Positions 16,393 through 26,400 are shown, counted from the first letter of the stretch. The stretch: 33,977 bases of DNA from Candidatus Rifleibacteriota bacterium (GCA_022704885.1 JAKJFO010000024.1:1-33977); one strand, 5' to 3'. Notes: generated from the letters alone by a model not told the origin. Translations and numbers: made by a program.

Positions 16393-16683
16393 TCAGATTA
16401 TTTCATTGAGCGGAAGCGAAAATAGCTTGAGTCCTTCGCGCAGAGCCTCCTGACGGTAGCGTCTGACCCAGTCTTTAACAGCAGCAGACTGCTGCTTATC
16501 GACGGCGAGCATGTAAATACTGTTTTCGCCGGGCCAGACTTCATCGTTGAGTCTGATACCGCCGCCTTTGCCGGCTCCGGTTGCCTGAGGCAGATGGGTG
16601 AATCCGGTTATGTCGAGACGTTCAAGAAGCATGGTAATTTCATCCTGCAGGGTTGCACTGCATACTATGATGAGGAATTCCAT
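16393..16683 (-). CDS. PII-like protein linked to an RND pump (PII-NG type)
   Basis: A 96-residue protein with the ferredoxin-like pattern of the PII/CutA superfamily: MEFLIIVCSATLQDEITMLLERLDITGFTHL opens it, a GAGKGGGIRLNDEVWPGEN loop takes the T-loop position, then YMLAVDKQQSAAVKDWVRRYRQ. ATG 16683 overlaps the RND stop (TGATG), with GGAGG 7 nt upstream, so it is the coupled last gene of the efflux operon. A divergent PII group (PII-NG) is known beside CusABC-like RND genes. That context, more than residue identity, supports this call. It lacks the classical Tyr51 uridylylation loop. It may sense a small ligand or metal and modulate the pump, but this is inferred. Confidence 0.7.
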   Translation of the reverse strand: MEFLIIVCSATLQDEITMLLERLDITGFTHLPQATGAGKGGGIRLNDEVWPGENSIYMLAVDKQQSAAVKDWVRRYRQEALREGLKLFSLPLNEII

Positions 16684-19600
16684 CAATTGACCTCCAGTCT
16701 GGAAATCTGTTTAGCCGGAACAAGCCAGCGGCTGAAAAGTGAATAAAGCACCGGCATGAGAAAGAGGGTCATCAACGTCGATACCAGCAGACCGCCGATA
16801 ACACTCATACCCATGGGAACCCACACTTCTGAGCCTTCGCCGGTTGAAAGAGCCATCGGCATCATACCGAGAATCGTCGTGGCAGTTGTCGACAGAATCG
16901 GCCGCAGGCGGCTTTTTCCGGCCATAAGCAAAGCTTCGTTGAGTGGAACTTTTCTTCTGATCAGGGTATTGATATAGCTGATCAGAACGATACCGTTGTT
17001 AACAACGATACCGATCAGAATCAGAAAAGCCAGCAGCGAAACGATCGACACGCGCGAACCCACCAGAATCAGCAGCAATATTGCACCGATAAACCCGAAC
17101 GGAATGCTGAAAGCGATGATAAAAGGTGCCAGCAAAGATTCAAATTGCGAGGCCATAACCATGAAAACAAGAATACAGCCAAGAAGCGCGGCCTGAAACA
17201 GCACCAGAAAAGACTCACGGCGCTGCTCTTCATTACCGGCAAAGCGCCAGGTGAAACCAGGCGGAACCGGTATCGATTCGACAACCTTTGCCGCGTCATC
17301 GGCGATGTCACCCGAACCGCGGCCGTAAATCTGGCCGGTGATCTGAATGTAGCGTTCCTGTTCGCTGCGAGCGACACTGGTAGGGCCAAATTCATTCTTG
17401 ATTGCAGCGACGTTTTCGAGTCTGACAACCTGACCGGTCGGGCTGATCAACGGAATCTGACTGAGATCCGTAATTTTATCACGATCTTCCGGGCGCAGAC
17501 GCACGACGACGTCATATTCATCGCCGCCCTCCTGATACTTGACCGTTGAGTTACCGCTGATGTAGGTTTCGATCGTACTGCCAATGTCTGATATGTTAAA
17601 ACCAAGAGCAGAAGCTTTTTCTCGATCGACGATAACCTGCAGTTCCGGCTGTGCAAGATCCTGGTTGATTTCGAGGTCTTTCAGGCCCGGCACATTGATA
17701 AGAGCCTGTTTAAGCTGGTTAGCCCATTCCATACCGGTTTTAAGATCGTAGCCATAGAGATTCAGGGTAAAACCGGCACCGCCACCACCCATCATGTTCG
17801 CCATCGGATCGCCGGAATCGAAGTTGACAATGATGCCGGGAATTTTTTCGATTTCGGGGCGGATATCTTCGATAATTTCCTTTACGCCACGCTGCCGCTG
17901 ATCTTTGGGAACCAGCGCAATACTTACCTGACCGGTATAAGAGAAGTTACGCGAGCCTGACATGGCGCCGCCCTGTCCAGTAGCTTTACCGTAGCGAAGC
18001 ACAAGGGTCTTTAGCTCTGGTACTCTCTCTTTGACTATCGCTTCAATCTTTCTGCCAAAGTCACCGGTAACTTCGAAGCGTGTTCCAACCGGCAGTTCAT
18101 ATTTAATGGTAATGCGACCCTGATCTTGAACCGGCATGTAGTCTACACCAACAAGTTTCATCAGGCCGAACGAAAGCACAAAAACAACGACCAGACCGCC
18201 AACAGCCGTCCAGCGTTTAGCGATGATTTTTTTAAGTGCCTTCTCATAAAGACCTTCTACCCGGTCGAGAAAGCCTGGTCTGGCGACAGCCACACCCGAA
18301 CTGCCGACAGCAGACGGTTTGAGCAGGCGAGAGCATAGCATCGGAGTCAGCATCAGAGCCGAAATCAGTGATGCTGAGAGAGCCATGGTAATGATCATTG
18401 CCAGCTGACCGAACATAATGTTGGTAATACCTGTTGTAAAGATGATCGGCAAAAAGATAACGATCGTCGTCATGGTCGAAGCCATGACCGAGGTACCCAT
18501 TTCGACAGCGCCTGATATCGCGCTTTCACGCGATGAAACTCCGCGTTCAAGGTAACGTTTGATGTTGTCGAGAATGACGATGGCATTGTCGACAACCATG
18601 CCGATCGCTATGGCAAGGCTCGACAGCGAGATCTGGTTTAGTGTATAACCTGCCATGTACATCAAAAGAAAAGTCAGAATCAGCGAAGTCGGAATAGTCG
18701 TACAGATGATGAAACTGCCTCTAATATCGCGCAAAAAGAAGAAAATCACGACAAAAACCGCGACGCCGCCAAGCAGAACTGCATTAGTAAGGTTTTTGAT
18801 CGTGCTTTTGATGAAGTCAGAGGTATCCATGATGATTTCGACTTTTACATCGGGCGGCAGATCGGCCTGAATAGCCGGCAATGCCTTTTTGACCCGGTCA
18901 GCAACCGTGACCGTGTTTGCGCCAGACTGCTTCTGCACCATGATGCCAATTCCGCGTTTGCCATTGATGAAAAACTCGGTACTTTTCTCAAGATAGCCAT
19001 CTTTGACTTCGGCGACGTCTCCCAGCCTTACTACCCCTGGTTTAGTCGCGAGAACTACCGATTTAAGGTCATCGACACGGGTGAATTTGCCGGGAGTCCG
19101 GCAGAGATATTCGAACTGCCCCTGTTTGATAGTACCGCCCGGGTTATCGATATTCTGCCGGTACAGGGCGTTGACGATCTGATTGCCGGTTATACCGGTA
19201 GCCTGCAGTCGTTCGCGGTCGAGATCGACAAGCACACCGCGCTTGTCGCCACCGATCTGAATGGCAGTGGCAACCCCGTTGATACGCTTGAGAGCATCGA
19301 TGATCTTGCGATCGGTAATCTTATCGAGCTTGTCCCAGCTTTCTTCTGCCGATACCGACATCATGCAGACAGGAATCATCGAAGTATTGAACTTGAAGAT
19401 GTATGGTTTATCGGCATTATCAGGCAGACGACGGGCAACGAGATCGAGTTTGTCGCGAATGTCGTTGGTAACGTCTGCCAGGTCAACCCCCCAGTCGAAT
19501 TTAACGGTAACCATCGAGATGCCTTCAAGCGACGTCGAGGTTATTTCATCGACGTTTTCGACGGTAGACACGCTCTCTTCGATGGGCTCGGTAACACTCG

Positions 19601-19781
19601 TCTCCATTTCCTGCGGGCCACAGCCGGAATAAGTAGTGATAATCGAAACGACAGGAATTTCGAAATCGGGCATCAGATCAACGCCCAGCTGAGTCCAGGC
19701 AAAGGCGCCCACCAGAATGGCGGCCAGAAAGATCATACTGGTAGTGACCGGCCATTTAACTCCGAATACGGAAAGATTCAT
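16683..19781 (-). CDS. RND efflux transporter, AcrB/HAE1-like inner-membrane subunit
   Basis: A full-length 1032-residue RND pump that exports substrates using the proton gradient. It has the N-terminal TM and periplasmic entry (FAWTQLGVDLMPDFEIPVVSI), then the TM cluster with GMVVDNAIVILDNIKRYLERG. The TM4 relay motif is therefore Asp-Asn rather than the Asp-Asp of E. coli AcrB, a common variant. The second half repeats the fold (AGNEEQRRESFLVLFQAALLG, then GIVVNNGIVLISYIN and GKSRLRPILSTTATTILGMMPMAL). ATG 19781 overlaps the upstream MFP stop by 4 nt, with GGAGG 7 nt before it. It works with the adjacent MFP and TolC-like protein. The drug-type sequence contrasts with the metal-efflux association of its PII-like neighbour, so its substrate is open. 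Confidence 0.95.
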   Translation of the reverse strand: MNLSVFGVKWPVTTSMIFLAAILVGAFAWTQLGVDLMPDFEIPVVSIITTYSGCGPQEMETSVTEPIEESVSTVENVDEITSTSLEGISMVTVKFDWGVDLADVTNDIRDKLDLVARRLPDNADKPYIFKFNTSMIPVCMMSVSAEESWDKLDKITDRKIIDALKRINGVATAIQIGGDKRGVLVDLDRERLQATGITGNQIVNALYRQNIDNPGGTIKQGQFEYLCRTPGKFTRVDDLKSVVLATKPGVVRLGDVAEVKDGYLEKSTEFFINGKRGIGIMVQKQSGANTVTVADRVKKALPAIQADLPPDVKVEIIMDTSDFIKSTIKNLTNAVLLGGVAVFVVIFFFLRDIRGSFIICTTIPTSLILTFLLMYMAGYTLNQISLSSLAIAIGMVVDNAIVILDNIKRYLERGVSSRESAISGAVEMGTSVMASTMTTIVIFLPIIFTTGITNIMFGQLAMIITMALSASLISALMLTPMLCSRLLKPSAVGSSGVAVARPGFLDRVEGLYEKALKKIIAKRWTAVGGLVVVFVLSFGLMKLVGVDYMPVQDQGRITIKYELPVGTRFEVTGDFGRKIEAIVKERVPELKTLVLRYGKATGQGGAMSGSRNFSYTGQVSIALVPKDQRQRGVKEIIEDIRPEIEKIPGIIVNFDSGDPMANMMGGGGAGFTLNLYGYDLKTGMEWANQLKQALINVPGLKDLEINQDLAQPELQVIVDREKASALGFNISDIGSTIETYISGNSTVKYQEGGDEYDVVVRLRPEDRDKITDLSQIPLISPTGQVVRLENVAAIKNEFGPTSVARSEQERYIQITGQIYGRGSGDIADDAAKVVESIPVPPGFTWRFAGNEEQRRESFLVLFQAALLGCILVFMVMASQFESLLAPFIIAFSIPFGFIGAILLLILVGSRVSIVSLLAFLILIGIVVNNGIVLISYINTLIRRKVPLNEALLMAGKSRLRPILSTTATTILGMMPMALSTGEGSEVWVPMGMSVIGGLLVSTLMTLFLMPVLYSLFSRWLVPAKQISRLEVN

Positions 19782-21076
19782 TTTGCATCCTCCGCCAGAA
19801 TCGGTTTGACGTATGAGCCGGTCTTGACCAGTTCTCCACCCTGACCGACGATCATGTCGCCAGCTTTGAGTCCTTCAAGAATCTGAGCGCGGGTGCCCTG
19901 AATGATGCCGACTTTGACTGGAATTCTTTCAGCCAGACCATTGCTGTCGACGCGAATGACGGCCATGTCACTGCCATGCGTAAGCAGAGCGTCGCGGCTG
20001 ATTACAACCGCGTCTTTCGCGGTATCGAGTTCAAGAGCGATGCCGGCGTACATGCCTGAACGCAGCACCATTTCAGGGTTTTCAAGAATAATTTCGAATT
20101 CGCCAGTGCGGGTTTTGGCGGCTATTGCCGGATAAAGTTTATCGACAACGCCGTTGAAGTCACGATTTACGCTGGCAACTTTAATGGTAGCTCCGGTCTT
20201 TTTGGGTTTCAGCAGCATCAGGTCTTTTTCGACCAGGCTTCCGATCACTTTCACCGGGTTCATCTGTTCAAGTCGAAATATTGGTTGGCCGACATTGGCC
20301 ATGGCACCATGATCGAGCATGCGCCGGGTGATGATGCCGGCAAAAGGCGCTCTGACAAAGGCGTTTTCGCGCTGCACTTCGACGGCATGCAGGTTGGCTT
20401 CAGCCTGCAGAAGCTGAGCCTGTCTCATTTTGAGATTAACCTGATTCGTCTGAATACCATCTTCAGCCTGACGCACGCCAGATTCGGCTGCCACCAGCTG
20501 CGCCTGCGCCGCGTCGTGCTGAGCGGTTACGTCGTCGAGCTGCTGTTCAGAAACCGCACCTTCACGGAACAGTTCCTGATAACGTTTTTGGGTGGCAGTC
20601 AAATTGTTTGCCTGTGCTTTTACCGCTGACACCTGGGCTTTTGCCGAAACCAGGCTGGACTGCGAGGTTTTTACCAGAACCGCCTGAGCATCGAGAGCTG
20701 ATCGGGCAACGGTCACCGCAGCCTTCGCCTGCTCGAGCTGAGCATCGAGAATGCGATGATCGATTTCGGCGAGCAGATCACCAGGAGCGACCTGAGAGCC
20801 TTCGCTAACATTGACTTTAATAATTTCGCCGCCGGTCTTAGGGTTGATGTCAGCACCGAGAAATGGCAGAATTTCGCCAGAAGTAAGCAACTGCGCGCTG
20901 ATATTACTGGCAACAGCCTTCTGCACAATAACCGGGAGTATCTTTGCATCGTCAGGCGCCTGAGCCTGTGCTGAATTTGCTGCAGATAAAAACGCAACAA
21001 TCAGCAGCATTACCAGCAACGGGCAAAGCGCTTTATTGAATTCTGAAGGTTCCAACCATAAAAATGAGTTCTGCAT
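19778..21076 (-). CDS. RND periplasmic adaptor (membrane fusion protein, AcrA-like)
   Basis: A 432-residue adaptor that bridges the pump and the outer-membrane channel. A rather long N-terminal region precedes the hydrophobic signal (LLVMLLIVAFLSAANSAQAQ). The lipoyl half-motifs are GGEIIKVNVSEGSQVAPGDLLAEID and RENAFVRAPFAGIITRRMLDHGAMANVGQPIF, separated by a long alpha-helical hairpin rich in Ala and Gln (about residues 105-215). A beta-barrel and membrane-proximal domain follow (MYAGIALELDTAKDAVVISRDALL). ATG 21076 has AGGAG 11 nt upstream, overlapping the end of the tolC-like gene. The order TolC, MFP, RND on one strand with short gaps indicates one transcript. Confidence 0.94.
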   Translation of the reverse strand: MQNSFLWLEPSEFNKALCPLLVMLLIVAFLSAANSAQAQAPDDAKILPVIVQKAVASNISAQLLTSGEILPFLGADINPKTGGEIIKVNVSEGSQVAPGDLLAEIDHRILDAQLEQAKAAVTVARSALDAQAVLVKTSQSSLVSAKAQVSAVKAQANNLTATQKRYQELFREGAVSEQQLDDVTAQHDAAQAQLVAAESGVRQAEDGIQTNQVNLKMRQAQLLQAEANLHAVEVQRENAFVRAPFAGIITRRMLDHGAMANVGQPIFRLEQMNPVKVIGSLVEKDLMLLKPKKTGATIKVASVNRDFNGVVDKLYPAIAAKTRTGEFEIILENPEMVLRSGMYAGIALELDTAKDAVVISRDALLTHGSDMAVIRVDSNGLAERIPVKVGIIQGTRAQILEGLKAGDMIVGQGGELVKTGSYVKPILAEDAK

Positions 21077-21081
21077 ATGTT

Positions 21082-22626
21082 TTATTTCTCCTGTCTGGCG
21101 GTTAACCGGTCAAGAAGCCGGCGACCGAGCTGGCCGGTCGAGAGCCGGTAAGAAGCATAAGCCTGATGGTAACTGAGAATGGCCTGCAGATACTGCAGAC
21201 GGGTGGCAAGATAAGCATTTTCAGCGTCGAACAGTTCGACCTGAGTGAACAGGCCGTTGGTGTATCTGACGCCGGCCAGGCGCAAAGCTTCTTCGGCCTG
21301 TTTCAACGCCTTGCGCTGCGCAGCAATGACTTCTTTCGCTGTCTCGACATTGAGGTAAGCCTGCTTGATTTCAATGCGGGCTTTTTCTTCGGCCTGTTTA
21401 AGGGCGTTATCGGCCAGGGCCAGTTTTGCATGGGCGTCTTTGATTTTGCCTTTGCGCATGCCACCATCGCCTAGAGTAAAATTCGCAACAACCCCGGCGT
21501 TCCAGTAGCTTTCGCGATCGAAAGTTCTTGATTTGGCGGCCGGGTCGGCAACACCTTTCTGACCGAACAGGCTTACTACCGGCTGATTTTCAGCCCGGGC
21601 ACCTGAAAGGCCCTGTCTGGCGATTTCGACTTCGAGCCGCTTCATTCGCAGATCTTCGCGCAACTGCATGGCAGCAGAAGCGTCTTCGCTGTAGTTTACC
21701 GGCAGTTCGAGCATTTTCATGCGATCCTGCGTCGAGATTGGCGTTTCTGGCGGCAAGTCGAGAACATTGAGCAGGTCGAGACCAGCCAGTTCTCTGGCAT
21801 TGATCTGCTTGCGCAGGTCGCTGCCGGCCTTGGCCAGCCTGACTTCAGCTCTAAGTACTTCGAACTGCGACACCTGCTTGTGCTTATATCTGGTGCTTAC
21901 CAGCTCGTGATGTGCTTTTGCCAGTTCAAGATCTTTTTCGCTGACGCGTTCGGCTTCGGCCGCAAACTGCCATGCCAGCCATCTCAAAGTGGTATCTAAT
22001 AAAACATGCTGTCTGGCGAGAATCAGGCCAGCATCGGCGGTAGAACGGCCAAAGCGTGCCTGATTGAGCACAGCCCGGTCTTTGCCACTCAAAAACAGCG
22101 GCTGAGTTATTTCGAGATAAGCTGACTGCGAGTCTTTGCCAACCATCGGGTTGGCGACATCATCTACCCTGGTATAACGGAAATTACCGGTGAGTCTGGC
22201 GCCATGCAGCGATCTGGCTTGAATTACTCCGGCATTGGCACTTTCGATCTGCTGCTCGGCTCCGGCAATCGAACGGTTGCGATTTAATGCCAGCCACAGC
22301 ACATCGCCAAGATGAGTATCATTGAGCTGAAGGGCTTCTGAACTGATATAGTCGATTCTTGACAACTCTTTCTGCTTATTCCAGAATTCCTCGATGGTAA
22401 GTCTGGCTTCGACTTCATAGGGGTCGCCGGCAAAAACCGACTCTGATTCAGGTTCGTCGGCAATCTGCAAACCTTTGTCATCAGCAACGACTGATTGCTC
22501 TTCAACCGTTGGGGCAACAGCGGATTCAGGCGTTGCAGACTGAGCAAGCGCTACGCTGCCAGTCAACATCAGCACAACCAGTAAAGATAACAATCCCGGC
22601 AACAGCGTTCGTCGGATTTCGTTCAT
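21082..22626 (-). CDS. TolC-family outer-membrane efflux protein
   Basis: A 514-residue outer-membrane channel. I place the start at ATG 22626: GGAG lies 9-11 nt upstream and a signal peptide follows directly (MNEIRRTLLPGLLSLLVVLM, then LTGSVALAQ). Earlier ATGs at 22653 and 22647 only add a polar leader. An acidic, low-complexity stretch after the signal leads to two OEP repeats with long coiled helices. Visible markers are LGDVLWLALNRNRSIAGAEQQIESANAGV, LFLSGKDRAVLNQARF and LNVETAKEVIAAQRKALKQAEEALRLAGVRYTNGLFTQVELFDAENAYL. It assembles with the adaptor and RND pump downstream. It begins 28 nt after the TetR stop. Confidence 0.94.
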   Translation of the reverse strand: MNEIRRTLLPGLLSLLVVLMLTGSVALAQSATPESAVAPTVEEQSVVADDKGLQIADEPESESVFAGDPYEVEARLTIEEFWNKQKELSRIDYISSEALQLNDTHLGDVLWLALNRNRSIAGAEQQIESANAGVIQARSLHGARLTGNFRYTRVDDVANPMVGKDSQSAYLEITQPLFLSGKDRAVLNQARFGRSTADAGLILARQHVLLDTTLRWLAWQFAAEAERVSEKDLELAKAHHELVSTRYKHKQVSQFEVLRAEVRLAKAGSDLRKQINARELAGLDLLNVLDLPPETPISTQDRMKMLELPVNYSEDASAAMQLREDLRMKRLEVEIARQGLSGARAENQPVVSLFGQKGVADPAAKSRTFDRESYWNAGVVANFTLGDGGMRKGKIKDAHAKLALADNALKQAEEKARIEIKQAYLNVETAKEVIAAQRKALKQAEEALRLAGVRYTNGLFTQVELFDAENAYLATRLQYLQAILSYHQAYASYRLSTGQLGRRLLDRLTARQEK

Positions 22627-22653
22627 CGGTTGGTTCTCCGTAAGCATTGGCAT

Positions 22654-23235
22654 TCAATCGGCCCTGAACATGTAGGAAAGCATTTCGCAGCACTTCTGCG
22701 GCGAAACAGTTGGTGCCTGAAACATCTGAAACTTGAGATTGAGATCGAAGATCTGGTGAAAAATCAACGACATCTGCACCGGTGTCAGACGGTCAGAAAA
22801 TTCGCCGTTCTCGATGCCTTCTTTGAAAAATTCTGCAAAAAGCTCGACCTTGTCTTTCATCATTTCAAGAATTTTCTTAGGCGCACCTTCACTCGAGGCA
22901 ATGGTGACGCCACTTTGAATAAACTGCTGAATTAACGGGCCATTGTGGCGAAAGATCTCTTCCTGCAGTTCAAGCAGTTCGAGCAGACGCTCTTTTATGC
23001 TTTTGCGGCTGGCGATTATCTGCACAGCTCTCTGCCGCGATTTTTCATAACCATCGAGCAGGCACTTTACAAAAAGATCTTCTTTGCTCTTGAAATGAAG
23101 ATAAAGCGTACCTTTTGCTATTTCAGCCTGCCTGGCAACCTCATCGAGTTTGGTCTGGTGATAACCGAGCCGGGTAAATAATTTTATTGCGGCGTCGATT
23201 ATTTTTTCTCTTTTATCTTTGTTATGACTGCCCAC
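22654..23235 (-). CDS. TetR-family repressor of the efflux operon
   Basis: A 193-residue regulator. The N-terminal DNA-binding domain is clear: REKIIDAAIKLFTRLGYHQTKLDEVARQAEIAKGTLYLHFKSKEDLF contains the TetR helix-turn-helix. The C-terminal part is a helical ligand-binding and dimer domain with no assigned inducer. It starts at GTG 23235 with AAAGGAGG 5-6 nt upstream. It is the first gene of the efflux operon. A palindrome lies 49 nt upstream, so it probably represses its own operon and is released by a pump substrate. Confidence 0.93.
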   Translation of the reverse strand: MGSHNKDKREKIIDAAIKLFTRLGYHQTKLDEVARQAEIAKGTLYLHFKSKEDLFVKCLLDGYEKSRQRAVQIIASRKSIKERLLELLELQEEIFRHNGPLIQQFIQSGVTIASSEGAPKKILEMMKDKVELFAEFFKEGIENGEFSDRLTPVQMSLIFHQIFDLNLKFQMFQAPTVSPQKCCEMLSYMFRAD

Positions 23236-23283
23236 GGCGCCTCCTTTTACGACAAAGCCCTTTTAAACAAAGTGTTTTATAAA

Positions 23284-23303
23284 ATGACTGAACGGTCAGT
23301 CAT
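23284..23303 (-). promoter_or_regulatory. TetR operator palindrome
   Basis: ATGACTGA (23284-23291) and TCAGTCAT (23296-23303) form perfect 8-bp arms around ACGG, the usual form of AcrR/TetR-family operators. On the minus strand the palindrome sits just upstream of a possible -10, TATAAA (23281-23276), so bound repressor would block transcription of the whole efflux operon. Confidence 0.82.
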
Positions 23304-23439
23304 AATAGCATAAAAAAAATTGGAGTTCAACCCACAATTTTGCATAGTTATTGATTGGCCGTCATTGCACGCTGCCGGTGGATCTCACAAAACAAGAATC
23401 GTCTGTGCACCTCACTCATGTTGGCGCCGTTTTTATTGC

Positions 23440-26400
23440 TCACCGACTACTGCTGGTTGCTGTCGGAAAGATGCGGCGCTGCAGGATCATCAGGCTGAAG
23501 TCGTCCTGGCGCGGCTGATTCTGGCGCCAGGCGCGGTTGGCCGCCATTACGGCATCATAGTATGCCTGACTGCCGGCGCACAGGCTGGCGGCCAGAGACT
23601 CGCCGAAGCGCTCGAAACCGAGCTCCTCACCAGCGTTGTTACGTGATTCAACCAGGCCGTCGGTATAAAGAACCAGAGTGTCTCCCGGTTCAAGATTTAT
23701 CTCACTCTGGCTGAAACGGCTGTTTTTAAAGGCACCCAGAGCCGCACCGACAACCTTGATTTCTTCAGCCGATCTGGTCGCCGCCCTGATTAAGAAGGGG
23801 TTGCAGCCGCCGGCGTTGGAATACACCACACGATGCGCCAGCGTGTCGACCATGATGTATTGAAAAGTCATGATCTTTCGCTGCTTCTTTGTTTTGGTGC
23901 GATAGATCAGATTATGCAGGCGTGTCAGCAACTCGCTCGGCTGATCAAGCAGTTCAACCGAGTTCAGCATCGCTGATTTGGCCATGGCCATGATCATGGC
24001 GGCGCCAACACCGTGCCCGGCAACATCGCCGAGGATCATGACGAACCTGTGTTCATCGAGCGGAAAAACATCGAGGTAATCGCCGCCAAGATCGGCCATG
24101 GTAACAGTTTTGCAGAACATGTCATAGTCGCCGGTATCGACCTGCTGTTTCGGAAACAGCTGCTGCTGAACATCACGCGCAATACTCATCTCTTCGAGAT
24201 CACGCAGAGCAGTGTCGAATATTCGTGACATCTGGCCGAATTCATCTTTGCCCTGTTCGCCGATACGAAACGAAAAATCACGCTGCCTGATCGCCTGGGT
24301 GGCGGCCTGCAGTCGAGATACCGGGCGCAGCAGGGTATTCGCGAAAATCAGTGCAATGCCGGCCACCAGAAGAATATTTATCAGCATTATTCCCAGCAGT
24401 TGCTGCTTTTCGCCGGTCAGCCGGCGGTCGATCTCGCTGACCGGCGCCAGCGCAACCAGACAGAAGTCGGCAATAATACGGCTGACAAAACCTGCTGCGA
24501 TCCAGGTTTCGCCATAAAGTTCGACAAACTCGGGCGAAGGTTGCGGATAATGAGTCAGCCTGGCAAAGACATCACGCAAAGCGCTCTGCTGGTCAAACGG
24601 CCTGATAATGAGGTTTTTAAGACTATTGCCAGATGCATAGACAACCTTGATCCCATACGCGTTGCCCTGCAGAATCGAGTCTGTCGCCGCCATGAAATTT
24701 TTCGCCTGAACTGACTGGTCGAAATGGAACATGAACAGATAATCAGCCAGGTTATTGTCATTCAGCGAGAGACAATGCATAAAGGTCGGGTGCTTTTCCA
24801 TGCCCATGCCAATGTTTTCGACGGTTTCAAAAACTCTGAGAAACTTGTAAAAAGTAGCATTGATACGGCTCTGAAAGACTGCCTCGATGATCAGCTCAAC
24901 CTCGGCAAGCACTTTTTCTGACATGCTGGTGCCGTTGTAGTAAGAAATGAAGGCTGCCCCAATCTTGCATAGTGTTTCATTGAGCTGAATGCGGTTGTCT
25001 TCCTGATATGGAATATTTTCGATACGCCCGGTGTTGGAGGCGTTGAGAAGATAAGACTCATTACGGCCGAGAAACGCCACGTCGCTTATCGTCGGCACCG
25101 TGGTACTGGCGATGACCATGAACTTTCCGGCGACACCAGCCATGACCTGGCGAAAGGCGCGGGTGTTCTCTTCGCCGAGCTCTTCTTTTTTCAGAATTTT
25201 TCCGAGACTCTGAATGTGATTTATCGCAAAGTTCTTGATTCTGTGCGTTTCAGAGATGTATTCGCCCTCAAGGCGATTCAAAAAATTTACCGACTCGATA
25301 CGTCGTTCTTCGATCAGTATCTGCCGTTTCTGTTCGAGATACTGTTGCCCAAGAACGCTCATTATCAGCAGCGGAAAAACGTTGGCACAGGCAATCAGGC
25401 CGACAACAAAATACTTTATACTTAGACTGCTGCCAAAACGACTGAGCCGGGTTTCGCGAACAGCCAGCAACCAGAAAAACCCCAGCATAAGAGCGAACAA
25501 TGCGCTGTTACGCGCCGGCGTCGCCGGATTGGGCCGTTCCCTGAATACGAATAAAAACAGGTTTTCGTCGATATATCTGGCGGTATACATCTGACGTTCG
25601 TTCTGAAAAATTGCAGGGGCATGAAGCCTGAAAAAGGTCTGCTGTTTTGCGATTTCTTCGCGCGTCATGCGATCATCACTGCCATAAAAAAAGTTGTCAC
25701 CGAGTATCGCGAAACCTGCCTCAGAAGTGTCAGCGGCTGCGATGAAATGACGCAGACCATGTGCCTTGCTCTCGATACCGGCCGGAAAAAGCACCATAAG
25801 CATGCATTTATCGTTAAAATCAGCCCATAAGCTGCCAGCTGGAGAAAAATACGAGAGTTCGCTGAGATCGGCACCACTTCGAAAAACGCCCCGCTGCAAA
25901 GTTTTGCTCTCAAAATGCCGACCAAGCACGGAGCGGATAAAAATGTCATCGGCAGCGGACAGAGCAAACCACCAGGTTTCGGCCGACACTCGAAGAATTC
26001 TGGCAACTCGCTCCCAGGTATCGATTCCATGCCGACTCGGCAGGTTGTTGATGCGTACCCTGTTTTTGTCGTCCCAGATCAGCCAGCTCATCTTCTGGCC
26101 ATGCTCGCGCGCAAGGCCTTGCAGCGAGCGATTCAGATCATCGATGCCTGTAGAATCCGTGAACACACGGTCGAGCTGGTGACACCAGAAACGCCGGTTA
26201 TTGGCCGCATACTGCAACTGCTGAGCCGAAGAATCGGCAAGATTTGCCAGAATCCGGTGTTCGTTTTCCATGTGGCGCTCAAAGCTGAAAGAGGCGAGCA
26301 GAGAAAATGCGATGACCGGCATCAGAAAAGCGACGGCAAACATGGCGACTTTGAACGGCAGAGGCGACTTTTGCTGAATGGCTGTCATATCAGTTTTCAT
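23440..26400 (-). CDS. Tandem-sensor HAMP receptor with SpoIIE/PP2C phosphatase output
   Basis: A 986-residue membrane receptor. TM segments lie near 17-39, 300-318, 330-352 and 672-692, with HAMP at about 693-745. A SpoIIE-type Ser/Thr phosphatase follows at about 755-980. Phosphatase metal motifs are intact: LGGDYLDVF near 770, MILGDVAGHGVGAAM near 793, DTLVLYTDGLVESRN and DDFSLMIL near the end. Such proteins usually dephosphorylate an STAS anti-anti-sigma partner; no STAS or anti-sigma gene is nearby. ATG 26400 lies inside the end of the upstream paralogue (11-nt overlap), with AAGG 6 nt before it, so the two were one operon. Its own promoter is not evident. The N-terminal layout matches that of the cyclase receptors at 4184-9927. 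Confidence 0.92.
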   Translation of the reverse strand: MKTDMTAIQQKSPLPFKVAMFAVAFLMPVIAFSLLASFSFERHMENEHRILANLADSSAQQLQYAANNRRFWCHQLDRVFTDSTGIDDLNRSLQGLAREHGQKMSWLIWDDKNRVRINNLPSRHGIDTWERVARILRVSAETWWFALSAADDIFIRSVLGRHFESKTLQRGVFRSGADLSELSYFSPAGSLWADFNDKCMLMVLFPAGIESKAHGLRHFIAAADTSEAGFAILGDNFFYGSDDRMTREEIAKQQTFFRLHAPAIFQNERQMYTARYIDENLFLFVFRERPNPATPARNSALFALMLGFFWLLAVRETRLSRFGSSLSIKYFVVGLIACANVFPLLIMSVLGQQYLEQKRQILIEERRIESVNFLNRLEGEYISETHRIKNFAINHIQSLGKILKKEELGEENTRAFRQVMAGVAGKFMVIASTTVPTISDVAFLGRNESYLLNASNTGRIENIPYQEDNRIQLNETLCKIGAAFISYYNGTSMSEKVLAEVELIIEAVFQSRINATFYKFLRVFETVENIGMGMEKHPTFMHCLSLNDNNLADYLFMFHFDQSVQAKNFMAATDSILQGNAYGIKVVYASGNSLKNLIIRPFDQQSALRDVFARLTHYPQPSPEFVELYGETWIAAGFVSRIIADFCLVALAPVSEIDRRLTGEKQQLLGIMLINILLVAGIALIFANTLLRPVSRLQAATQAIRQRDFSFRIGEQGKDEFGQMSRIFDTALRDLEEMSIARDVQQQLFPKQQVDTGDYDMFCKTVTMADLGGDYLDVFPLDEHRFVMILGDVAGHGVGAAMIMAMAKSAMLNSVELLDQPSELLTRLHNLIYRTKTKKQRKIMTFQYIMVDTLAHRVVYSNAGGCNPFLIRAATRSAEEIKVVGAALGAFKNSRFSQSEINLEPGDTLVLYTDGLVESRNNAGEELGFERFGESLAASLCAGSQAYYDAVMAANRAWRQNQPRQDDFSLMILQRRIFPTATSSSR

